The notes under the pieces are model-generated. The model was given only the letters and a program-made list of their open reading frames with translations, was not told the DNA's origin and ran no database searches. From positions 1 to 49,106 of the forward strand of contig JAITGL010000033.1 in assembly GCA_031280645.1 (NCBI GenBank): 49,106 nucleotides of DNA, read 5' to 3'. A program made the translations under genes and the position numbers. The stretch is from Tannerellaceae bacterium. GTDB taxonomy: Bacteria; Bacteroidota; Bacteroidia; Bacteroidales; Tannerellaceae. Of the stretch, positions 16,682-24,281 are shown one piece after another (positions within the stretch are counted from its first letter, which is position 1; each line of letters begins with the position of its first letter).

Positions 16682-17629
16682 ATGGGAAAAATAGCAAAAC
16701 AACTTACCGATTTAATTGGAAATACTCCATTGCTGGAACTGTCGAACTACAACGCCAGGCAAGGTTTGAAAGCCACGGTTGTGGCCAAGCTCGAATATTT
16801 TAATCCGGCCGGAAGCGTTAAAGACCGTATCGCCCTTGCGATGATAAACGACGCCGAGGAGCGCGGGGCTCTCAAGCCGGGAGCTACCATAATTGAGCCT
16901 ACCAGCGGAAATACGGGCGTAGGGCTTGCTTTTGTATCTGCCTCCAAAGGCTATAACCTTATCCTTACCATGCCCGAAACGATGAGCAAGGAGAGGCGCG
17001 ATTTGCTCAAGGCTCTTGGAGCCCAAATTGTGCTTACGCCCGGAAGCGAGGGAATGAAGGGGGCTGTGGCTCGCGCCGTTGCCTTACAACGGGAAACTCC
17101 CGGCTCGGTTATCCTCCAGCAGTTTGAGAACCCGGCTAACCCCGACGTTCACCGCCGTACAACGGCTCGCGAAATATGGAACGATACCGACGGCAAGATC
17201 GACATCTTTGTTGGAGGAGTGGGCACGGGAGGTACGATAAGCGGCGTGGGCGAGGCTCTTAAAGCTCTTAAGCCCGAACTGAAAACGGTGGCCGTTGAGC
17301 CGGCCGACTCGCCGGTATTGTCGGGCGGGAATCCCGGGCCCCATAAGATCCAGGGGATAGGCGCCGGATTTATTCCGAAAACTTACAACGCTACTTATGT
17401 TGACAGCATATTCCGCGTTGGCAACGACGATGCTATCCGCACCAGCCGCGCTCTTGCCCGCGACGAGGGATTGCTGGTTGGGATATCGTCGGGGGCTGCG
17501 GCTTTTGCCGCCGCCGAGCTGGCTCGCTTACCCGAAAACGAGGGCAAGCTTATCGTTACGCTTTTGCCTGACACGGGCGAGCGTTATCTGTCGACCGCTC
17601 TTTATGCTTTCGACGAGTATCCTCTTTAA
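16682..17629 (+). CDS. cysK: Cysteine synthase A
   Basis: The product (315 residues from the ATG at 16682) is an O-acetylserine sulfhydrylase. The PLP lysine is Lys47 in [11 protein letters not shown], followed by the TSGNTG substrate loop, the GTGGTISG phosphate-binding loop (about 180) and the SSGAAAFAA helix near the C-terminus. It makes cysteine from O-acetylserine and sulfide in the cytoplasm. Length is normal. The gene stands alone with its own promoter. No serine acetyltransferase gene is in the window. Confidence 0.95.
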   Translation: MGKIAKQLTDLIGNTPLLELSNYNARQGLKATVVAKLEYFNPAGSVKDRIALAMINDAEERGALKPGATIIEPTSGNTGVGLAFVSASKGYNLILTMPETMSKERRDLLKALGAQIVLTPGSEGMKGAVARAVALQRETPGSVILQQFENPANPDVHRRTTAREIWNDTDGKIDIFVGGVGTGGTISGVGEALKALKPELKTVAVEPADSPVLSGGNPGPHKIQGIGAGFIPKTYNATYVDSIFRVGNDDAIRTSRALARDEGLLVGISSGAAAFAAAELARLPENEGKLIVTLLPDTGERYLSTALYAFDEYPL

Positions 17630-17712
17630 TATATTGTTTTTTTGGAGATTGGCGATTTAGCGCCTGATTTGGCGAGGCGGAGCGGGATTATTTTCTGTTC
17701 CGCTTGCCGGCG

Positions 17713-18033
17713 TTATTTCGGGGGTGGTTGCTTTTTCAATTGTTTCCACCGGTTAATGGCGTCTTTTAGGGTTTTGCCTTTGTTTTCGGCAAAGTATTTT
17801 CTGATAAAGGCGTTGTATTCAAATTGCGGGGCAATTTCAGTTTTGGCGCTTTTAGATTCTTCGTTAATAATGTAATATTGGTTTACAGCCTCTTGCAATG
17901 TTTTTCCGGCGTTGGTTTTCATCCAATTCATGAATCGGGTGTTGAAATGAAATTGTTTGCCGATTTGCTGTTTGAAAAACGTGCGTACATTTTCCGTATT
18001 TCTGTAATTATCCGTTATAATAGTATTTAAGGA
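17713..18033 (-). pseudogene. 5'-truncated DUF6434 gene remnant
   Basis: The frame from 17931 gives 72 residues starting MNWMKTNAGKTLQEAVNQ. Reading the same frame upstream to about 18033 continues without a stop as LNTIITDNYRNTENVRTFF and GKQFHFNTRF, which also fits DUF6434. So the ATG at 17931 is inside the domain, not its start. There is no ATG upstream in this frame, and at 18052-18090 the terminator of the neighbouring gene takes over. The SAP-like N-terminal part that this family usually has is missing. It is best read as a decayed gene that has lost its start and promoter. Confidence 0.65.
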
Positions 18034-18051
18034 AAGATGTGCGGCTTGCCT

Positions 18052-18090
18052 GAAAAAAGCCTCCCGGAGATCATTAATCCGGGAGGCTTT
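18052..18090 (-). terminator. Terminator of the first small secreted paralogue
   Basis: Read on the minus strand, the arms AAGCCTCCCGG and CCGGGAGGCTT enclose a short loop and are followed by TTTTTTC. It lies just downstream of the 18116-18502 gene and marks the break point of the DUF6434 remnant. Confidence 0.85.
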
Positions 18091-18115
18091 GGCTTTTGTC
18101 GGCGCGGCAGGCTCT

Positions 18116-18502
18116 TTATTGGGCGAGCCGCTTGCCTGTAAGGTCGAACATGTTCACAAGATCGCCGGTAATATTATTGTCGTCTTTCTTTTTGAGGTAC
18201 ATGTCGAGGTCGTAATTGCCGTCGGGGGTAGTTACGTTAATTCGGACTGAGACGGGCTCGGCGATTGTTTCGATGCTGTTGATTTTCATTTCGCCTTCAT
18301 CTCCGGCGGTAAATTTTCCTTCGAGCTTGCCGTCGGCTTTAGCGAGGGTCAGGGTTAATTTAAGGTCGGTTCCTTGCACGTCGGGGATGAGGATTTCCCA
18401 TTTGCCGGCAAAATAGTCGATTGTTGCGCTTTGCGCCTGCGCTGTTGTTGTAACCAAGAATGAGCATATCATTCCGATAATAAATAAACCTGCTTTTTTC
18501 AT
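18116..18502 (-). CDS. Small secreted protein, paralogue 1
   Basis: The 128-residue product has a signal peptide (MKKAGLFIIGMICSFLVTTT, cleavage after AQA near 23). The mature part is about 105 residues of alternating strands with a start like DYFAGKWEI and an end like GDLVNMFDLTGKRLAQ, suggesting a small beta-barrel, perhaps lipocalin-like. I do not recognise a characterised family. It is nearly the same length and shares most residues with the gene at 18628, so the pair arose by tandem duplication. It has its own -7 box (TACCTTTG, 18548-18555), 45 bases before the ATG, and its own terminator. Confidence 0.75.
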   Translation of the reverse strand: MKKAGLFIIGMICSFLVTTTAQAQSATIDYFAGKWEILIPDVQGTDLKLTLTLAKADGKLEGKFTAGDEGEMKINSIETIAEPVSVRINVTTPDGNYDLDMYLKKKDDNNITGDLVNMFDLTGKRLAQ

Positions 18503-18547
18503 CTTCTTTTAAATTTAAAAATTAAACATCTGTGATAATCCATGTCG

Positions 18548-18555
18548 CAAAGGTA
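18548..18555 (-). promoter_or_regulatory. -7 box of secreted paralogue 1
   Basis: TACCTTTG on the minus strand, 45 bases before the ATG at 18502. The same box lies at the same distance before paralogue 2, so the promoter was duplicated with the gene. Confidence 0.55.
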
Positions 18556-18627
18556 AGAATACGGAGCAATCGGCGAGTATCCTTCTTTAAATATATGTTT
18601 TTTAGGAAGATTGGGGCGACAGGCTGT

Positions 18628-19014
18628 TTATTTGGCAAGCCGCTTGCCTTTAAAGTCGAACATGTTCATGATATCTCCGGTTATATTATCGTCGTCTTTC
18701 TTTTGGAGATACATGTCAACGTCGTAGTCGCCGTTTGGGGTGGTGAAGTTAAGCCTGACTGCAATTGGCTCGGCAACTGCGGCAATGCTGTTGATTTTCA
18801 TTTCGCCGTCTTCTCTGGCGTCAAATTGTCCGGTGAGTTTTCCGTCGACCACCGCAAAGGCGAGGGTTAGCTTTACGTCGTTGCCTTGTACGCCTTCGGC
18901 GAGGATTTCCCATTTGCCGGTAAAATAATCTAATGTTGCTTTTTGTGCTTGCGCTGTTGTGGTAACTAAAAATGAGCACATCATTCCGATAATTAATAAA
19001 CTTACTTCTTTCAT
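18628..19014 (-). CDS. Small secreted protein, paralogue 2
   Basis: The 128-residue product starts MKEVSLLIIGMMCSFLVTTT and keeps the AQAQ cleavage site of its neighbour at 18116. Conserved blocks include DYFTGKWEI, KINSIAAVAEP and NITGDIMNMFDFKGKRLAK. Differences are spread over the mature domain and many are conservative, which fits two maintained proteins, not a fresh copy. It has no clear terminator before the next gene's promoter, so read-through into paralogue 1 is possible. Function unknown; secretion to the periplasm or outside is inferred from the signal peptide. Confidence 0.75.
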   Translation of the reverse strand: MKEVSLLIIGMMCSFLVTTTAQAQKATLDYFTGKWEILAEGVQGNDVKLTLAFAVVDGKLTGQFDAREDGEMKINSIAAVAEPIAVRLNFTTPNGDYDVDMYLQKKDDDNITGDIMNMFDFKGKRLAK

Positions 19015-19060
19015 CTTCTTAATATTAACTTAATAATTAAACATTGTTTGATCTGTTTTG

Positions 19061-19068
19061 CAAAGGTA
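19061..19068 (-). promoter_or_regulatory. -7 box of secreted paralogue 2
   Basis: TACCTTTG on the minus strand, 46 bases before the ATG at 19014. Confidence 0.55.
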
Positions 19069-19113
19069 CGAAGGCGGTGCAAGCATAAAAGATCCAAAAG
19101 GTTACAGAGTTGG

Positions 19114-19121
19114 TATATTTG
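19114..19121 (+). promoter_or_regulatory. -7 box directly before the second AraC gene (leaderless start)
   Basis: TATATTTG ends four bases before the ATG at 19126. Transcription would begin at or next to the start codon, giving a leaderless mRNA. The upstream in-frame ATG at 19048 lies before this box and is thereby ruled out. Confidence 0.6.
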
Positions 19122-19125
19122 CGGC

Positions 19126-20022
19126 ATGATACCTTTCAGCTTGCCTTTTAATTTGAGCGGCGAATTGTCCGGCTCCATCCGGGAGTATTGCTCAATCGGC
19201 TCCGACCTGTTGCTTTTCGACAGCTCGGCCATCGCTTCCTTTCCGGCCCGGCCGGTTAAGCTAACGCATGTTATGGGCGCCATTTGCATGAGCGGAACCG
19301 TAACTGTGTTGGTTAATATGACTGAGTATACGGCTGCGGCTCCCTGTATGCTCATTGTTCATTCGCGTCAAGCGCTGCAGTTTAATGATCCCGGCGAGGG
19401 ATTCAGGGCCGAGTTTATGATAATGTCGGAAGGCTTTGCGGGGAATTTGTTTGATAACGCCGAGGTTACGCTTCCGATATTCCTTTCGGCTTACGACTGT
19501 CCGCTTTATCTGATAAGCAATGATTTGCTCCTCCCCATGCAGAAGTTTTACGAGCTCCTTGTCAACGCCGTGAGGCAAACTGCAAATCCCTGGCGGGCAA
19601 AGGTTGTGCGACATTTGCTCAACGCCCATTTTTACAGCGTTGGATACAGCCTCCATCATTCTGCCGCCATTCCGGCCAGGCCCGGCGAACCTATCGTAAG
19701 CCGCTTCTTCCCCATCCTTGGCGAGCATTGCAGAAGGGAGCGCAGCGTTGAATTTTACGCCGGCAAGCTCTTTATAACTCCCAATTACCTGTCGAGGGTG
19801 ATACGTGAAAACACCGGCAAAACGGTTGGCGACTGGATAGAATCGCACGTTATTGCCGAGGCCAAAGCCCTGCTCGGATCAACCGGCATGACTATCCAGC
19901 AAATCAGCGAGGAGCTTAACTTTCCCACTCAATCGTTCTTCGGGAAGTATTTCAAGCGTATTGCGGGTATTTCGCCGCGCGATTACCGCAGGTCGCTGCG
20001 AGTCGACGCCCTGGGGCGGTAG
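19126..20022 (+). CDS. AraC family transcriptional regulator
   Basis: The product (298 residues from the ATG at 19126) has an N-terminal sensing region (about 1-180) and a C-terminal AraC DNA-binding domain (about 200-290). The first helix-turn-helix is around YAGKLFITPNYLSRVIRENT. The second ends LNFPTQSFFGKYFKRIAGIS, close to the family signature. It belongs to the sort with a cupin-like sensor for small molecules. It is divergent from the two small secreted paralogues with their promoters back to back (19061-19121), so it may control them; this is inference from layout. Confidence 0.8.
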   Translation: MIPFSLPFNLSGELSGSIREYCSIGSDLLLFDSSAIASFPARPVKLTHVMGAICMSGTVTVLVNMTEYTAAAPCMLIVHSRQALQFNDPGEGFRAEFMIMSEGFAGNLFDNAEVTLPIFLSAYDCPLYLISNDLLLPMQKFYELLVNAVRQTANPWRAKVVRHLLNAHFYSVGYSLHHSAAIPARPGEPIVSRFFPILGEHCRRERSVEFYAGKLFITPNYLSRVIRENTGKTVGDWIESHVIAEAKALLGSTGMTIQQISEELNFPTQSFFGKYFKRIAGISPRDYRRSLRVDALGR

Positions 20023-20058
20023 CCTTCCTTTGCAGATATGATTAGCTTCACTCCAGGC

Positions 20059-20096
20059 AAAAAAGAAAGCCCCCCGGATTATCTCCGAGAGGCTTT
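20059..20096 (-). terminator. Terminator of tRNA-Gly
   Basis: On the minus strand an imperfect stem (AAAGCCTCTCGGAG against TCCGGGGGGCTTT) is followed by CTTTTTTG. It lies about 20 bp beyond the 3' end of the tRNA and could also stop the converging AraC transcript. Confidence 0.75.
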
Positions 20097-20115
20097 AGTG
20101 GGAAGGGGTGGGGAG

Positions 20116-20188
20116 AGCGGTAGGCGAGGCTCGAACTCGTGACCCTCAGCTTGGGAAGCTGATGCTCTACCAACTGAGCTACTACCGC
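20116..20188 (-). tRNA. tRNA-Gly (anticodon CCC)
   Basis: On the minus strand the acceptor GCGGTAG pairs with CTACCGC, the D-arm reads GCTCAGTTGGTAGAGC, the anticodon stem TCAGC/GCTGA encloses TTCCCAA (anticodon CCC), and the T-arm contains GTTCGAGCC. Length is 73 bases with discriminator T and no encoded CCA. It reads GGG codons. Confidence 0.95.
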
Positions 20189-20229
20189 GGGCTTTCGGCG
20201 ACAAATATATAGATTCTTTCCGTTTTTGC

Positions 20230-20237
20230 TACCTTTG
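20230..20237 (+). promoter_or_regulatory. -7 box of argB
   Basis: TACCTTTG, 28 bases before the ATG of argB, just upstream of the tRNA-Gly start on the opposite strand. Confidence 0.5.
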
Positions 20238-20265
20238 CCGCCGTAATTTTTGAAGAATTTCAAAC

Positions 20266-21033
20266 ATGGATAAACTCTCATTGATAAAAGTAGGAGGCAA
20301 GGTAGTAGAGGAAGCAGAATCGCTCAACGCCTTGCTTCGCGATTTTTCCACCATCAAAGGTCATAAGATATTAGTTCACGGCGGAGGACGATCGCTCTCC
20401 CGCCTTGCCGACCGCCTCGGTATCGAAACCCAAATGGTAAACGGCAGGCGGATTACCAGCGAAGCTACCATCGAACTTGTTGCAATGGTTTACGGCGGCC
20501 TTGTTAACAAGCGGATCGTTGCCGGACTCCAGGCCCTCGGACTAAACGCCCTCGGACTCACCGGAGCCGATATGAACCTTATCCGCTCCGTAAAGCGACC
20601 CGTAAAAGATATCGACTACGGATTGGTTGGCGACATTGAAGCCGTCGACGCCGAAGCCTTGAGCTTCCTCCTCCTACGCGGCATCGTTCCCGTTCTGGCC
20701 CCCATGACGCACGATGGGCGCGGACTTCTGCTCAATACCAACGCCGACACCATTGCCGCCTCGGTAGCCAAAGCCCTCGCATCGCGCTTTGAAGTTGAGC
20801 TTACCTATTGCTTCGAGAAAAAAGGAGTCTTAGCCGACGAAACCGATAACAATAGCCTTATCGCCGAGCTAAACCGCGCTACGTTTAACCGCTGCGTTGA
20901 GCAAGGCGTTATACAGGGAGGCATGATTCCAAAGCTTGAGAACGCCTTCGAGGCAATAAGCTCCGGAGTAAGCCGGGCGCGCATTACCTGCGCCTCCGCC
21001 CTTCTATCGAACGAAGGCACCGTAGTACGATGA
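20266..21033 (+). CDS. argB: Acetylglutamate kinase
   Basis: The 255-residue product has the amino-acid kinase fold with LIKVGGKVVEE (6-16), the glycine-rich LVHGGGRSLSRLADRLGI block (about 36-53), the substrate region TSEATIELVAMVYGGLVNK and GLTGADMNL, and the closing GMIPKLENAF. It phosphorylates N-acetylglutamate in arginine synthesis. It lacks the N-terminal helix of arginine-inhibited forms, so feedback control is not evident. It heads a three-gene run; the next gene starts inside its stop (ATGA, 21030-21033). Confidence 0.95.
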   Translation: MDKLSLIKVGGKVVEEAESLNALLRDFSTIKGHKILVHGGGRSLSRLADRLGIETQMVNGRRITSEATIELVAMVYGGLVNKRIVAGLQALGLNALGLTGADMNLIRSVKRPVKDIDYGLVGDIEAVDAEALSFLLLRGIVPVLAPMTHDGRGLLLNTNADTIAASVAKALASRFEVELTYCFEKKGVLADETDNNSLIAELNRATFNRCVEQGVIQGGMIPKLENAFEAISSGVSRARITCASALLSNEGTVVR

Positions 21034-21980
21034 TGACCCCCGAAAAGTGGAAGGGGCACGGGTTTATTTTGCTTGCCAATATCCTTTTTGCCATCAATCT
21101 TCCCGTTTCCAAATACCTTATCCCTTCGCATGTTACCCCCGAAGCGCTCACGCTGATGCGCTCCGTATTTGCCTGCGCCATGTTTTGGCTCGTTTCCCTA
21201 TTTACAGAGCGCGAAAAGATGGAGCGGAAAGATATGGGACTGCTGCTGCTATGCGCCTTCTGCGGCATTACGCTCAATACCTCGCTCTTCATGGCGGGGC
21301 TCAACCTAACCTCGCCGGTCGACGCCTCGATTATATCCACCGCAGGGCCCGTATATGTAATGATATTAGCCGCCATAATACTGAAGGAGCCCATCACCTG
21401 GCAAAAGGCCGCCGGAGTAGCTATGGGCGTAGCCGGAGCCCTGCTGATGATCCTCACCGCAGCCCAGGCAGGCAACAACGGAAGCGACGGCATGAGCGGA
21501 GCGGTTCGCATCGTTCTGAGCAATTTGCTGTACTCGGTATACGTAGTGCTCTCGCGACCGCTAAGCCGGAAGTATTCGGCAATAACGATAATGAAATGGA
21601 TGTTTCTGTTCTCAACCGTTATGCTGGCCCCGTTCATGTACAAAGGCGTGCTCAACGCCCCTGTTTTCGGCAGCGGCATAGCCCATCCGGCCGACCTCGG
21701 AGCATTGTTTTACGTACTGATGTTCGCCACATTCATACCATATACCCTCATACCCATGTCGCTCCGACGCCTGCGGCCTACAACCGTAAGCATGTACAAT
21801 TACATTCAGCCCATCGTAGCGTCGCTCATCGCAATGCTTATCGGGCAGGGCAGCTTTACGGTATGGAAAGCGGCGGCAACGGTTCTGGTATTCGTTGGCG
21901 TATACATGGTAACGCAAAGTAAGAGCCGCGACGATGTAGAAAAAGAAATGCTAAACAAACAACAACAATCAAACAATTAA
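21030..21980 (+). CDS. EamA family (DMT) membrane transporter
   Basis: The 316-residue product has about ten membrane helices in two EamA repeats (about 8-145 and 165-295), with the typical NILFAINLPVSKYLI start and a second-repeat end in YNYIQPIVASLIAMLIGQ. EamA proteins export metabolites or amino acids, but the substrate cannot be told. It is coupled to argB by a 4-bp overlap, which hints at an amino-acid-related role but does not prove it. The C-terminus is a short charged and Gln/Asn-rich tail in the cytoplasm. Confidence 0.85.
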   Translation: MMTPEKWKGHGFILLANILFAINLPVSKYLIPSHVTPEALTLMRSVFACAMFWLVSLFTEREKMERKDMGLLLLCAFCGITLNTSLFMAGLNLTSPVDASIISTAGPVYVMILAAIILKEPITWQKAAGVAMGVAGALLMILTAAQAGNNGSDGMSGAVRIVLSNLLYSVYVVLSRPLSRKYSAITIMKWMFLFSTVMLAPFMYKGVLNAPVFGSGIAHPADLGALFYVLMFATFIPYTLIPMSLRRLRPTTVSMYNYIQPIVASLIAMLIGQGSFTVWKAAATVLVFVGVYMVTQSKSRDDVEKEMLNKQQQSNN

Positions 21981-21981
21981 T

Positions 21982-22557
21982 ATGGGAACAATTAAGCGCA
22001 TAGCCGTTTATTGCGGCTCGAACCCGGGCGTACGCGAAGAATACGCCCAGCAAGCTTACCTCCTGGGCATGATACTTGCCCGACAGGGCGTAAAAATTAT
22101 TTGCGGAGGAGGCAAAGTAGGGCTGATGAAAAGCATAGCCAACGGCGCCCTCGAAAACGGAGGCGACGTAACCGGCGTAATCCCCAGCTTTCTCAACCGC
22201 GAGGAGCTGGCCCACGAAGGCCTCACAAACATGATTATAGTAAACACCATGCACGAGCGGAAATATCGCATGAGCGAGCTCGGCCAGGCCTTTATAGCCC
22301 TGCCGGGAGGCTACGGCACGATAGACGAGCTGTTCGAGATAATCACCTGGGCGCAGCTCGGCCTGCATCAAAAGCCGGTGGGCATACTTAACACCAACGG
22401 CTTTTACACCCCTCTGCTTAAATTTCTCGACTCGATGTCGCTCGAAGGCTTCATCAGGCCGGAGCATCGCAACCTCGTCTTAGTAAACGACAATGTTCCC
22501 GATTTGCTGGAGATGATCAGGAACTACCAGCCTGTTGCAACGGGGAAATGGATTTAA
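21982..22557 (+). CDS. LOG family (TIGR00730) nucleotide hydrolase
   Basis: The 191-residue product has the lysine-decarboxylase-like Rossmann fold of the LOG family: IAVYCGSNPG at the start, GGGKVGLM (about 43-50), and the catalytic loop PGGYGTIDELFE (about 109-120). LOG proteins release a free base from nucleoside 5'-monophosphates; in plants this makes active cytokinin. The bacterial role is often nucleotide salvage or unclear. The older 'lysine decarboxylase' label is a misnomer. It begins 1 bp after the transporter stop and ends the argB unit. Confidence 0.9.
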   Translation: MGTIKRIAVYCGSNPGVREEYAQQAYLLGMILARQGVKIICGGGKVGLMKSIANGALENGGDVTGVIPSFLNREELAHEGLTNMIIVNTMHERKYRMSELGQAFIALPGGYGTIDELFEIITWAQLGLHQKPVGILNTNGFYTPLLKFLDSMSLEGFIRPEHRNLVLVNDNVPDLLEMIRNYQPVATGKWI

Positions 22558-22652
22558 GGATCGCCGCGGCCAAGCTCCGCAATCCGTCGCAATCCGCTGC
22601 ACATCACGGTTATCATTAATATGCAAGCCTATCGGGCGGGGCGCTGTAAAAC

Positions 22653-23144
22653 GACAATTCCCTGCCGGAAATTTCGGGAGACTTTTGTCGGATGACATTT
22701 TCTTCCCAAAATTTCCGGGACGCTTTTGTCAGATGACAATTCCTCCCCGAAATTTCCGGGAAGCTTTTGTCAGATGACAATTCCTTCCCAAAATTTCCGG
22801 GAAGCTTTTGTCAGATGACAATTCCTCCCCGAAATTTCCGGGAAGCTTTTGTCGGATGACAATTCCTTCCCGAAAATTCCGGGAAGCTTTTGTCAGATGA
22901 CAATTCCTTCCCGAAAATTCCGGGACGCTTTTGTCGGATGACAATTCCTTCCCAAAAATTCCGGGACGCTTTTGTCGGATGACAATTCCTTCCCGAAAAT
23001 TCCGGGACGCTTTTGTCGGATGACAATTCCTTCCCAAAAATTCCGGGACGCTTTTGTCAGTTGACAATTCCTTCCCAAAAATTCCGGGACGCTTTTGTCA
23101 GTTGACAATTCCTTCCGGAAAATTCCGGGAGACTTTTGTCGGAT
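22653..23144. repeat. Array D: twelve 41-bp units without indels
   Basis: Twelve units start every 41 bp from 22653 to 23104, filling exactly 492 bp. Each unit has nested inverted parts: GACAA near the start against TTGTC near the end, and TTCCCG against CGGGAA in the middle. Variation sits at a few positions (CCCG or CCCA, ATTTCC or AATTCC, GAAGC or GACGC). The first and last units share the variant GGGAGACTTTTGTCGGAT, unlike the inner ones. It lies between the convergent LOG and rlmN genes. The 95 bp before it (22558-22652) show nothing. Confidence 0.95.
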
Positions 23145-23177
23145 AACACAGCTTCCCGGAATCTGCCGGGCCGCAAC

Positions 23178-23212
23178 AAAAAAGAGCGGGGGATCATATC
23201 TCTCGCTCTTCT
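23178..23212 (-). terminator. Terminator of rlmN
   Basis: On the minus strand AAGAGCG pairs with CGCTCTT, followed by TTTTTTG. It lies 30 bp beyond the rlmN stop, next to array D. Confidence 0.75.
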
Positions 23213-23240
23213 TTGAATTTCTTTTTGTGATTTTCCCGCT

Positions 23241-24281
23241 TCAGGCCTTGCGCGGCTGTTTTGCCCGTACATTGTTTCCGCCGAGCATTCCGCAGGCGGC
23301 TTGTATGTCTTCGCCGCGCGAGGTGCGTATGGTGCATGTGATGCCTTTGCGGCTCAGTATCTCGCGGAATGTTTCCATCCTTTCGGGGCTTACGCCTTCG
23401 AGCATGGCGTCGGGAATGTGGTGGTAGGCAATGAGGTTCACTCGGCAATGAATGCCTTTGAGGAGCAGCGACAGGGAGGCGGCGTGCCGCGGACTGTCGT
23501 TAAATCCTTTGAAGAGGATATACTCGAAGGATACTCGCCGCTGGTGGCTGAAGTCGTATTTGCCGATAAGCGCTATTGTTTGCTGAATGGGGAATGCTTT
23601 TTCGCTCGGTATGATTGAGAAGCGGTCGTCGCGATATGTGGAGTGCAGGCTTACGGCTAAGTTGCACGAGCTCTCGTCGAGGAAGCGTTTTAGTCCTTTG
23701 GCGCCGATGGTTGATACCGTGATGCGCTTTGGGCTCCATCCGAATCCGTAGGATGAGGTTAGGATGTCGAGGGTTTTCATTACCTCGTCGGTATTGTCGA
23801 ACGGTTCGCCCATGCCCATGAATACCACGTTGGTGATTTGCGCCGATTCGGGGGCCGATACAATTTGGTTGATTATCCCGTTTGATGTAAGGTTGGCGGT
23901 GAATCCGTTCCGGCCTGTCATGCAAAATACGCAGCTCATTTTGCAGCCTACCTGCGAGGATACGCACAGGGTGTTCCTGTCGGATGCGGGGATGTATACG
24001 GTTTCGATGTGGGAGCCGGATGCCGGAAAGGCGTATTTAATTGTTCCGTCGGCCGACTTGCGGGCGAGGGTGTGCGCGGTGCGGCCTACTTCGTATCCTT
24101 CGTGGAGGCGGCTGCGGCCGGCGGCTGATATGTTGGTCATTTCCTCTATGGTTGCGACTCTTTTCTTATACAGCCAGTCGGATATCTGACCGGCTGCATA
24201 AGACGGGAGCTTGCATTGTGCGGCTACTTCGCGCAGCTCGGCAAGAGTCATTCCCAGGAGAGGTTGTTTTGTTTCGGGCAT
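23241..24281 (-). CDS. rlmN: Dual-specificity RNA methyltransferase RlmN
   Basis: The 346-residue product is a radical-SAM enzyme with the CxxxCxxC cluster motif (Cys113, Cys117, Cys120 in CKMSCVFC), the GMGEPFDN block and the substrate-methylating cysteine near 330 (AACGML). RlmN methylates C2 of A2503 in 23S rRNA and A37 in some tRNAs. Length is typical. Its ATG overlaps the stop of ppiD by one base (TAATG at 24281), so the two genes are coupled. Confidence 0.95.
   Translation of the reverse strand: MPETKQPLLGMTLAELREVAAQCKLPSYAAGQISDWLYKKRVATIEEMTNISAAGRSRLHEGYEVGRTAHTLARKSADGTIKYAFPASGSHIETVYIPASDRNTLCVSSQVGCKMSCVFCMTGRNGFTANLTSNGIINQIVSAPESAQITNVVFMGMGEPFDNTDEVMKTLDILTSSYGFGWSPKRITVSTIGAKGLKRFLDESSCNLAVSLHSTYRDDRFSIIPSEKAFPIQQTIALIGKYDFSHQRRVSFEYILFKGFNDSPRHAASLSLLLKGIHCRVNLIAYHHIPDAMLEGVSPERMETFREILSRKGITCTIRTSRGEDIQAACGMLGGNNVRAKQPRKA

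Noticed and set aside
14598..20188. An integrated element between tRNA-Arg and tRNA-Gly
   Set aside because: No duplicate of a tRNA 3' end is seen and the genes between are ordinary apart from the lone integrase.
22729..23108. Minus-strand ORFs of 71 to 112 codons with repeated SDKSVPEF and RNCHPTKA blocks
   Set aside because: They are array D read in frame. Three 41-bp units make 41 codons and all frames stay open. There is no independent start or family.
16283..23144. CRISPR arrays
   Set aside because: The repeats are contiguous, without unique spacers between identical repeats, and no cas genes are present.
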